Shown one piece after another: positions 49,070-58,889 of a stretch of DNA of 64,000 bases (positions are counted from its first letter, which is position 1; the number at the start of each line of letters is the position of its first letter). The position numbers were made by a program, and so were the translations under genes. Under the pieces are notes generated by a model. The model saw only the letters and a program-made list of their open reading frames with translations, searched no databases and was not told the origin of the DNA. Origin of the DNA: Epiperipatus broadwayi (lineage: Eukaryota > Onychophora > Udeonychophora > Euonychophora > Peripatidae); assembly GCA_028023455.1 (NCBI GenBank), contig JAQFVV010000013.1:12006579-12070578 (forward strand). Direction: 5' to 3'.

Positions 49070-50500
49070 TTAGGTACTTACAACTGCGGATCACTTTCAA
49101 GTGAACGAAGATTGCAAGAATTAGAAGAATTGTCTTATATTAAATGGGACATTATTGGACTTTGTGAAGTTAGAAGAAAAGGTGAAGAGACAATTGATTT
49201 AAAAAGTAGACATGTACTCTACTATAAAAACACAAATATTGGAAATACAAGTGGGGTAGGATTCATTATAAATAAAAAAAATGGGAGAATAACATTGTGG
49301 AGATTGATAGTGTATCGGACAGAGTGGCAAGATTAGTTATACAACTTAATAGCAGATACGAAATGCAGATAATTCAGGTTTATGCCCCAACAAGTTCTCA
49401 TAATGAGGAAGTAGTATGAATGTACAAACGGCTTTTGGTCAGAGTAAACAACATTTCAAATTGTTATGAGAGACTTTAATGCTAGAATTGGTAAACAAAT
49501 GAAAGATGAAAGTGTGATAGGTAATTTTGGGTATGGTAATAGAAATGAGAGAGGACATAGACTTGTGGAGTTTGCATTATGAATTCTTTTTTTAAGAAAA
49601 ATGTTAAAAGGAAATGGACATGGAAGCATCCAAATAAAGGTACAGCAGAATTGGATTATATTTTTTCTAACAGAAAATACATATTTCAAGATTGTAATGT
49701 TAATAAATTTAACACAGGAAGTGATCATCGATTAGTAAAGATGTACAATAGGTGTTAATGCAAAACTAGAGAGACAAAAATTATTAAGAAAAACCAATAT
49801 TTACAGTTGATATTCCTAATCTTCAGAAACATTCTAATGAATTTAAATTAAAACTTACAAATTGATTTCAAATATTAGTAGATTTTGAACATGATTCAGA
49901 TTTGAATGAAATTAATATGAAAATAATGTAAAACTAGACAGACAAAAATTATTAAGAAAAACCAATATTTACAATTGATATTCCTAATCTTCAGGAACAT
50001 TCTAATGAATTTAAATTAAAACTTACAAATTGATTTCAAGTATTAGTAGATTTTGAACATGATTCAGATTTGAATGAAATTAATATGAAAATAACTGATA
50101 CATTTTTAAAAACTGCAACAAACATAGCTGGTAGAAAAAAGCAGCAATTGACCAATAAAATTTCTACTGAGACTAGAGAATTTATGAAGAACAGAAAGAA
50201 TATGAAGACATACAAAAATGATACATTAAAAAGAATTGAATATCTCGAATTTTGTAAAATGGTGCAGAAAAAAGTTGAAAATGATATAAGAAAGTATAAC
50301 TGTGAACCAGCAAGGAAAGCTATGGAAGAGAGTAAAAAATCTCAAGAGTTTAAAACAACATTTTGGTATTGGTAGGAAATTTATATCTGCAATAAAAAAA
50401 AAGATGCAATTATTACTAAAAAGAGAGATGACACCAAGAACAAGTACCTCCTATATCTATTATATCTTCAAAATTGCCCAAAATTTTAAATGAAGAAGTG
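49070..50500 (+). pseudogene. RTE APE endonuclease and linker, broken (copy B)
   Basis: The N-terminus 'LGTYNCGSLSSERRLQELEE' (49071-49130) and 'WDIIGLCEVRRKGEE' (49146-49190) are the APE endonuclease start seen in RTE LINEs, with N and E active-site residues. Then comes 'GVGFIINKK' (49253-49280), then after frameshifts 'QIIQVYAPTSSHNEE' (49368-49410) and 'MRDFNARIGKQ' (49465-49497, usually GDFNA with a catalytic Asp). 'GSDHRLVK' (49719-49739) carries the catalytic His of the last motif. Stops or shifts lie near 49336, 49420 and 49580. The following linker to 50500 includes the duplicated 169 bp. The nicking activity is inferred from family; the copy is dead. Confidence 0.84.
49761..50098 (+). 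repeat. Direct tandem duplication, 169-bp period (in RTE copy B)
   Basis: The sequence 'AAAACTAGA(G/C)AGACAAAAATTATTAAG...' recurs 169 bp later with only a few changes. The two copies abut (49761-49929, 49930-50098). The second copy continues into the rest of the reading frame. A 169-bp period is not a multiple of three, so it shifts the frame. Confidence 0.92.
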
Positions 50501-51830
50501 AGACATGCAATTAAATTTATGAAGAAAGGAAAGGTTCCAGGTAATGATGGAATTATAATTTGGAAGTATGCAGTAATAATATTAATATTTTAAAAAGGTG
50601 ATAAACTATATTAAAAATTACAGACCTATCAGCCTTTTATCAGTTTTATACAAAAATTTTACCAAGATAATTACAACTTGTCTACAGAGAACATTGGATT
50701 TCCACCAACCAAGAGAACAAGCTGGACTTAAAAGTGATTTTAGTACAGTAGATCATATCCAGGTATTGATAGAAGTTATAGAAAGAGCAAATGAATATGA
50801 ATTGCCATTATGCTTTGGATTTGTAGATTATGAAAAGGTGTTTGATTCTATAAACATTTCTTCAGTGATTAAAGCATTGAATCATCAAGGTTAGATCCAG
50901 GATGTCATATTTTAAAGAATATTTATAAAAATGCAACAGCAACAATTAGATAACATAATGATACTAGGAAAGTCAACATTGAGAAGGTGTAAGACAGGGT
51001 GACTCCATATCTCCAAACATTTTACAGAAGTGCTGCAAGAAGTATTTTGTGGATTAAAATGGGAAGCTAAAGGAGTAAAAGTAAATGGAGATTATTTAGT
51101 CATTTAGTTGTTTTTGCAAATAATGCTTTAGAGCTGCAGAAAATGTTGCAGGAATTATCAGATGAGAGGAGGAAAGTATGACTAAAGATAAATGTTAAAA
51201 TGACTAAAGTCCTAACGTTTAATGGATTTTCTCAAAATATGAAAATAAAGATTGATTATGAGTTAGAAGAAGTTAACAGCTACAAATAACTTGGTCGATT
51301 ATTAATACACATGGCAACATAATGGATGAAATTAATCATAGAATTAAACTTGGTTGGAGTGCTTTTGGTAGAAATAACTTGATACTAAAAGAAAATATGC
51401 CTATGTGTTTGAAAAGGAAGGTTTTTAATAAATGTGTTTTACCAGTTCTTACTTATAAACCTGAGATTTGGACACTTAATAGAAAAGCAATGCAAAGACT
51501 TCAGACCACTCAAAGAAGTATGGAGAGATGCATGTTGAAAGTAACAAGAAGAGATCGAAAACGCAATATATGGGTAAGAGAACTGACATTGAAAAAATTA
51601 AAAGACTGGAGTTGGGCTGGACATATTGCTAGAAGAGATAATAATAGATGGACAATTGAAATCTTAAACTGGATTCCTAGAGACTGTAAAAGATCCAGAA
51701 AGAGACCACATGTGAGATGGATGGATGAAATAAAAAAGTGTGCATGGGTGATGTGGAGAAACGAAGCTAAAGATCGGAGATGGATTGAACTTGAAGAGAC
51801 CTTCATCCTGCAGTGGATTGATAATGGTTG
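50500..51830 (+). pseudogene. RTE reverse transcriptase, catalytic box deleted (copy B)
   Basis: The reverse transcriptase starts 'MKKGKVPGNDGI' (50521-50556). About 40 codons are missing, then 'NYRPISLLSVLYKNFTKIIT' (50613-50672), 'FVDYEKVFDSI' (50820-50852) and, across shifts, the thumb. The region that should encode FADD reads CATTTAGTTGTTTTT where copy A reads CATTTAGATTTTGCAGATGATGTAGTTGTTTTT: an 18-bp deletion near 51106 removes the catalytic aspartates. The C-terminal block (51322-51831) is a single intact frame with 'WAGHIARRDNNRW'. There are many other stops. Confidence 0.85.
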
Positions 51831-52189
51831 ATGACGATGATGATGACATTAAGTTAAGCATAAGTATCTTTAAAAAAATTAATGTGTTTATGAAGTTAAT
51901 TTATAACATGTATTATATGGATTGCTTGAAAAGTTATATATTTCTAATGTATCTGTAGTGTGAGAGGCTGGTCTGACTTCTGCGCTGACAGATGGTTAAA
52001 AAAAAAAATGCAAATATTATATATCTCATTGGAAGTTTCAGTTTCTTCCTGTTCAAGTTACATAAAATATGAGTTATTTATTATCTACAAATAAGATCAT
52101 TGATAACTTTCAATCTAGATATATTAATATCTTGCAGTTATCTTTTATATCAAAAAATAAGGTTATATCTGAATCAGTGTCATGTATAT

Positions 52190-53241
52190 TGTAACGTTTA
52201 TTCATATACGTTGCAAATATATTGGCATTTGGTAAAAGCTAAAAAATAAAAGTACATTTAGATTTTTTTTTGACTAATTTTTTTTAAAAAAAAATAACGT
52301 ACAATGAAAGTTAAATTATTCTTTCGTTTTTTTTATGTAATTAGAAATAAAAGTTAGAATTGGAGAGAACAAAAGACACAAATTACCAATCTAGATAAGA
52401 GAAAGTAAAAATATTTCAACTAATTAAAGATGGCAGAATTATGCTGAAAAAAATAGAGACTTTGTAACATAAATTTTGTAAAGAATATATAAGATTATCA
52501 ACGGATATTTTGACAAACAAAAGATATGCGCAGAAGTCGGAAAACTGGGCCTCTAGAGAGTATAAAAGGCAGAGATCAGTTTGAAGAACATCTTGGTTTA
52601 GCTGATATTCTTTTGGTTGGTTTTGGATTAGAGAATCCAGACCACTCTATGATGAAAAAGTTATTCATACGAGAGTAGACCGGAGCTTTAGCTGACATCA
52701 TTACCGATGGACACCAGAGAAGCTTATGCGACTAGCCTATGGAACCAGCACCAAGATCAACTAATAATCAAAGGCCGTGAGCTCAATTCAACCCCGAAAA
52801 ACTATGCATAGTTATCTACTACTGAATTCACAAAACTTACCGGTAAGTTATGCTTCATTATCCTGATTGTGACAAAAGTAACGTTTGCAAACAATTCTTA
52901 AAAATAAGCTTATAATAGGATCCCGATAGAGACTCTTATTTATCCAAGAACTTTGTAATTAATTATTCAGCAGTTATTTTTTTATTATTAATGTTTCACG
53001 TCAGAATTAAGTGTGTTCTCTCCAATTTATTTGATAAATAATTTATTTCAAACATTTTTTATCTATTAGAATAAAAATATTTCTAATACCAATTTTCATT
53101 TGTGCGTTATTAATAATAGTTATTATTATTTATTATTAAATCTATTAGTAGTTTAATAAGATTTAAAAATGTAATTTACCTTTGCCAATATGTTAGAATA
53201 AGCCCAGAAATAATAATCTTAAAAAATTAATTCTCGTTACG
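52190..53241 (+). mobile_element. Candidate solo LTR
   Basis: The segment starts TGTAACG (52190) and ends CGTTACG (53241), an inverted GTAACG pair of the kind found at ends of many Ty3/gypsy LTRs, whose last base should be A. A four-base GTAT stands at each side (52184-52187 and 53242-53245). Between them lies a TATA box and an unusually GC-rich block (52500-52850) unlike the surrounding DNA. No pol sequence is attached. The call is an inference; the right edge and the duplication are weak. Confidence 0.35.
52561..52580 (+). promoter_or_regulatory. TATA box with Inr-like TCAGTT
   Basis: TATAAAAG at 52561-52568 is followed by AGATCAGTTTG (TCAGTT resembles the arthropod-type initiator). The spacing from TATA to the A of TCAGTT is 18 bases, shorter than the usual 25-30, so the initiator may lie further on. 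It fits a retroelement LTR promoter, and no gene follows it. Confidence 0.35.
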
Positions 53242-54060
53242 GTATGATGTAATACCGATTAGTTTAAAAGCATTTTTTTTTATTTGTGAGATGTTATATG
53301 ACGATTTCAGCGAATTCTTAGGAATTCTGGCGCCCAGATTAAATAAATTAAAAGCTGATTTCGTCAATAGCACAATTCTCAACGATTAATAGGCCAAGTT
53401 GATCAGGAAATATACCTATGTTTTTAGAATAGAAATATAACTTTCTTCTTTTTTGACATAGCTTAATCAACTCACGCGCAGTATATATTAGCGTGTAGAG
53501 GCCTAGCAAAACGAAAAACATTATAATATATACGTTTCATGTATATAAGCAGATAATTTTTTAAATTTTCATGGACAAATTTTAATTTACCAAAGCTGTT
53601 TTTAATAAATATTTGAAAATAAAAATTATTATACGCATTTCATATGTTTTAATCATAATTTTAAGTGAAGTAAAATGAATATAATTTTTTTATAAAAAAA
53701 AAAAACTTTGCATAAAAATTTAGAGTATATTACACTAGCTCTACTCATTAGTAGCAGTAGAACGACTAGCAATAAAGTATAATCATTCCAATCCTAAGAA
53801 GAAAAAATTTTCACAATGACGATAATAATAACGATAATAAAACTAATAATACACTAGAGATGTTTTGTGATAATTATACAAAACAATCATGGGCATGACC
53901 TATTATTCTTTATTTAAACATTATTAAGATGTCTCTCTTTTTTTAAGGTAATCACTATATTTTCTTACCTTCACTATTTTTCTAACATTTTAAATTCACA
54001 ATATATATTTTATCTTTGTTGTATTTAAACTGAAGTTTTATTTAAAAGTCTACATTTTCC
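53242..54060. other. AT-rich stretch, nothing recognised
   Basis: AT-rich with long A/T runs (53692-53706). No open frame of note. Confidence 0.5.
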
Positions 54061-54990
54061 TCCTTCAAGATTTCCTCATTGCTGAAGATATTTTCATCCA
54101 AAATTCTCCTGTATTATTGTCCTCCTTATCTTTTTATTCATAATATCTGCATTTGCCAGATCAATCCTTCCCAATCTATTCATCATTTTATTTCTAATAT
54201 TTACTTGATTATCATCTCCATTTCCTTCCCTCTGCTTCTACTTAATCTGTTCTTATTCATTTCTGCAACATAATCATATTATTTTAATTTTTTTTCAATG
54301 AATATTATCTTTTTTTTTTCCATTCCAACTACTTATCTGATTCTTTGGTTTTTCCCCCCATCTTAATCATCTACCTGATCTAATAATTCATATCCAATAC
54401 ATATAAGTTGTTGATTCCATGTTTTCACTTCATATAATAATAATGTATGTTTTTGTTGTTGTTTTCAACAATACATTACTACTAGATAAAACTGAGCAAT
54501 ACTAGTTTCTAAATTTTATTTTAACAATTTCTCTATAGGTCTTTCTTTTTGATGATATATTTTTTCAAGAGATTGTTCCAAAATATTCATGATTTTATTT
54601 ACCATAAATGATCGATACATCATTTAATTCTGTCACCAAATATTCTCCAAAATTGATATTTAAGCCTTACTTGGTATTATTCATTTATATATTTTTTTTG
54701 TAATACATTCAATATTCTCTATATCCTATGCAATAATTATCACCTGATCATTAGCAAATAATAAACTGTATAAATACCTATCTTTACATAATATTGTGCC
54801 AAGTTTTCATTGTCCATTCCTTCAAAGCAATATCATTACATCCTTTGACCAAAATTGGTGATATACAATATCCCTGCAATGAATTTTTTCATGTCATAAA
54901 TTTCTCTGACAATTCCTGACCTATCTCCACTTGCTATCTAATTTGTCTACATTAATCAATGCAATTAATAACACACTGATGCATTGCAGT
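54061..54990 (-). pseudogene. LINE reverse transcriptase relic
   Basis: On the minus strand, near 54748-54690, the sequence reads 'LYSLLFANDQVIIIA', corresponding to the catalytic 'LLFADDQVIIA' box with one Asp changed to Asn. This is followed by 'GLNINFGE', a thumb segment and, near 54190-54260, 'AEMNKNRLSRSRGKEMEM', resembling the C-terminal region of RTE-type enzymes. It is heavily eroded, with many stops, and not close to the RTE copies A and B. The plus-strand Ser/Leu-rich frame at 54079-54273 is a shadow. Confidence 0.5.
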
Positions 54991-56280
54991 GAAACTTTTA
55001 TATAATAATTCTGTAGGCTTTCAATATCATAATTTCTGCAGACTAAGCAATTTCAGTGTTTTGTTACTCCCTAATCAAGTCATCAATTCACTATCAAATT
55101 ATCTATTAAATTTAAATTATTATGATAATAATAGTTGTCATTAGTATAAAAAATTAAGAACATTCAGGATTATTGATGGCTATCTCATTTCAAAGTCATT
55201 ATGATAAATGGAATCTTATGGCTTAATAACAATGTGAATCCAGAATACAAAAATCTATAAATAAATAATAACAATACTTAAGCATATTTTTAATGCATTT
55301 TGAAATGAACAGCCAAGTCTATCGTTGAAAAGTATCTGGAATAATGTCAAAGAGTCTAGTACAAATATTACATAAAAGAGTTTGATGTGAGAACTAATGA
55401 TATTTTATAATGAGAAAATTATAGTTTATGTTTGATGACACATTTCAGGATTGAATACATAATTACTGTTAACAGCTCACTGGATTCTAAACCTTAAACC
55501 TTTACCATTTTGGCATTTATCAAATCACCTGCACATACTTCTATAATTTAGAAACAGTAGCAGGTAAATATTTTCCATTTCTGTCATAATCTTTTTATCA
55601 TTTCTTGAGTTAAAAGAATCAATTTTTCAAATCTCAGTCATTTCAATACTAATTCTCTTTGGGTAAAAGTTTTTGTTTTTTAACAAAGCTCACTATATGT
55701 AGCTTCAATTCCATATCAGAGTATGCAGACTTGCTCATATCACTGCCATCAATATCTTAGCTACCCTGCTTCTTCAATGTTCAACTGTCATTATTTAAAA
55801 ATATTTCTTTCCATAACTAATTGATCTTCCTAGATGCAAATTAAGGCTCATTATCAGATTCAGGACAACCGAGAGTCATTGTAATCATCTACTTCATAAA
55901 TGAAATTTATGAGCCATTAATCTATGTAAATCTGGGTGAATACAAACTTTGCATCTCACAGTTAATAATTGTCAAAACTATGATTACAGTAACATTAGCT
56001 GAAGAACATAATAAAGCTTTTGTGTTTCTATTTCCTACTTGGAATCTCTATAGGTTCCTTTATAATGTTTTGTTAATAGTTAAATTATCAAAAAAGGGTT
56101 ACGCCAGGAGATTTTTATACATCTATTGCATTAGATTGGCACAATAAATTTTAAAGATCTATTTGAAGACTTTTTTCAATTTATATACAAAGAAAGCAAT
56201 GGTTTATGATGATGATAACAATAGTGGCAGTAATGATTATGATGATTTTTAAATACATCACATATAATCTTGTTACAAAA
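54991..56280. other. AT-rich stretch, nothing recognised
   Basis: No coding motif or repeat was identified. Confidence 0.5.
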
Positions 56281-58445
56281 AGCACATTCACCATCATCAC
56301 TGCTGGACCAAGGGTTATGGTCCTTGGGTCTGGTAAAAAGTCTAAAGCCCCAAGATCAATTGAGGTACAGAGCTATACTTTGCAGGATCCTCCATGTTGG
56401 CCAGGATGCATAAACACTACAGTAAGAAATTCCAACCACTGAGCATGACTAACTTGCATAAAAAATATGCCTCTAAACACACTGCCCCTCACAAAATCTC
56501 TGATGCCAGAATATTGCAAAATCTAAAGCACCAAATGCATCCTAGCCTCTATACGGCATTCCCAAGTTCTCCATCCCTATAATCCCTTTAATGATCAATA
56601 CAATAGAGGGCCTCATCAAAAGAGGACATACAAGACAATATCATCAGTCAACTATCATCTTATCAATTTGCCAGGCGATGGAGCTCGACTGTCGATGCCA
56701 TCAACCGATTTCACATTCTTGTGGACCAAGTTCGCAGGAAAAGAAATCCCCGGCCAGTTGCTATTCAACTCGACTTTGCAAGGGCCTTTGACTGCGTTAA
56801 GATTGATGTGTTACTCAGTGTTCTGGAGGAACTTCATATGCCTGTGGCATACCTCCAAATGATAGAGAACCTCTTACAAAATCGTGAGGTGTTTCTATCT
56901 TTGGATGGCAGAGTTGCTCCAGGATTTCAGCCCTGTACTTCCATCCCATAGGGCACGCCAGTGAGTGCACTTCTCTTTGCAGCCTATGTCAATCCGCTGC
57001 TGTTAAGCATTGAAGCTATCTTTCCTGGTATAGCAATTCCTATGCTAAAAGAAAACATATACCACATATCCTATATGAATGATGTGGTGGTGTTTCTCTC
57101 ATCCCAGGATGAGTTGGCGAGACTCGAAGAACTTCTGGATCAAATCGAGGGTGAATTCGGTCTGTGGTTGATTCTGACTGGTAAACAGATCGCCAGCAGG
57201 TTTGAGGCTCCTCCCCAAAAATTTCTGGGGTTTCATCGGCCAGTGCCCCCCCCCTTCCATCATGAGGAGAGTCTTTGAGAGCTCCCTGCTCAATAAAGTT
57301 GAAGGTTTAATTACTTCAATATCCAAAATATACCTTTCGCTGTTGGGGAAAGTCACCCTCTTAAACTCTGTAATATTGCCTAAAATCTTATAACATTTGG
57401 CTGGCTTCTCTCCGACACAAACATTCATGAAAAAAATTGAAACACTATGCAGGAAGTTGTGCTGGGGGGGGGGGAGTAAGGCCCCTGTCATCAGCTTGAA
57501 TTTACTTCAAAACCAAAAATACTAAATGGCTTTGGGCTTCACTCGCTCAAGGTCTTCAATATTCAAAGAACACATAATATTCTCTGTAAAATCTTCAAAG
57601 ACAACCAAAAAATAGAATGTCCTTTTCCAATGGAGAAGATGGCCCCTACATATCGGCCCTATCTGAAATGGTGCAAACTTTGAATTGAACAACAAGTGAT
57701 TATGGTAATTAATAACATCAGTACCTCCAGTACGCTATTCCAAAATAAACTGGCCTATTGGCAAGCTTTTCAACTGGTTTATGAGGCAAACCCAAAATGG
57801 GTAATCTTCTCCCTATTGGAATATCATGTCTTACAAAGATGACTAAACTGCTTAAGCTCGGCCCCAAATCTGTCAATTTTCTCCTAAAGATTAATCTTGG
57901 GGCTCTCCCTATGGCATCCTTCCTCTGTTATCAAAGGAGATATACTATTAACCACATCTGCCCCCTATCTTCAAATCAAAAAAATCCATGGTCCATATTC
58001 TCGATCAAAGTGGAGTATGGAAAGATCTACGTAACATTGCACTGAAAAGAATCAACAAATCAGACTCTGCTAGTATATCGCTAAAATATGCTTTCAAAAC
58101 AAAAATTTAGGACAGATCAGGCTCACTACAACGATAAACTTTTCAATCTGGTTAATCAGATGCAAAGCCATTTTTAACAAGGGATCATATTGCTCAATTG
58201 ATGAACTATTCTTAAGCATCCTTCACAAATTAAAGGATGAAGATGTACGAATGTGTCAACCAGAGTTAGCAGATCAGACCTGGGGCCAGACAACTCTTTA
58301 ATGACTCTTATGATGGTTCCAGCTGCTACAGCCCAATAGTCTCCTCCAGAACTTAAATTCCTTATTGACGCAGTTCAGGATTGGAATGGCTGGAATACTT
58401 AGATCAATTTTGTGGATTCAGTAATTACGAAATATCTCTTTGAGA
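56280..58445 (+). pseudogene. Tx1/L1-like LINE relic, reverse transcriptase and C-terminus
   Basis: A more GC-rich block than its surroundings. Reading across frames: 'RPVAIQLDFARAFDCVKIDV' (56746-56805, the usual LDFxKAFD palm motif), 'GTPVSALLFAAYVNPLL' (56952-57001), then 'ISYMNDVVVFLSSQDELARL' (57067-57126). Here the catalytic YADD is changed to YMND, keeping one Asp only. 'GEFGLWLILTGK' and 'PPQKFLGF' follow. Near 58150 'IWLIRCKAIFN' resembles the Tx1/L1 C-terminal region. Stops at 56951, 57278 and many others. A 9-base G run at 57466-57474 and 'CCCCCCC' at 57247-57253 may be slippage sites behind frame loss. The activity is lost. Confidence 0.8.
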
Positions 58446-58883
58446 TACTGTACCTTTCTTTGTTTATATTTAACACTCATGTTTTGTAATCAGGTTAACG
58501 GTAATTGAATTAATTAATTGTACTAGACCTAAATATAGATGCAAACAAATTGAATTTTGAAAGTAAAAAGCATTTTTTCAGAATAACTATCATCCATTTG
58601 ATTTTTAAGATTCCATATAGCATCGTTAAAATCACAATGATGGAATCTATCTAAAGTTACACTTTTCTTGCACTTTAAATCATTATAAATTTTTCTAATG
58701 AATTGCATTATCTTTTTAATATTACCAATAAAACAATAGAGTATCATTTAGTTCAATTTCCCTGCTTTATTCTCAAAAAACTTCACTGGTGCCAATACTT
58801 TGTCTAATCTGCTTTTTCAGTATCTACCTTTCATTGTTTAAAAATAAACTTTATAAATAAAATATATAGTGAAAAATATTAAA
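58446..58883. other. Short AT-rich spacer
   Basis: Separates the Tx1-like relic from LINE copy D; nothing recognised. Confidence 0.5.
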
Positions 58884-58889
58884 TGTGAT

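Larger units (their letters stand above)
48607..51847 (+). mobile_element. RTE-like LINE, copy B, near full length
   Basis: The segment between the two halves of the right arm of foldback 2 is an RTE LINE with a 5' leader (to about 49069), endonuclease, reverse transcriptase and a TGATGACGATGATGATGA tail (51829-51846). It is the longest of the four RTE copies, all of which are on the plus strand. Internal damage: a 169-bp tandem duplication at 49761-50098 and several small deletions. The target duplication could not be resolved. Confidence 0.82.
47543..52064. mobile_element. Foldback 2: large palindrome interrupted by RTE copy B
   Basis: The left arm is 47543-48188. The right arm starts at 48196 and runs to about 48606, stops at LINE copy B, then resumes at about 51853 and runs to 52064. 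The arms match at roughly 85% by eye across about 620 bp, e.g. 'GATAAATGATCTCCAAGG' (47833) against inverse of 48510-48545, and 'GTATCTGTAGTGTGAGAGGCTGGTCTGACTTCTG' (51952-51985) against inverse of 47618-47655. The spacer is only 7 nt. No coding frame is preserved. Removing the LINE gives a symmetric element of about 1.28 kb. Its family is unknown to me. Confidence 0.88.

Noticed and set aside
48926-49070. Alternative start for the RTE protein in the leader
   Set aside because: The recognisable endonuclease starts near 49070; the upstream codons in frame look like leader sequence and do not match the family.
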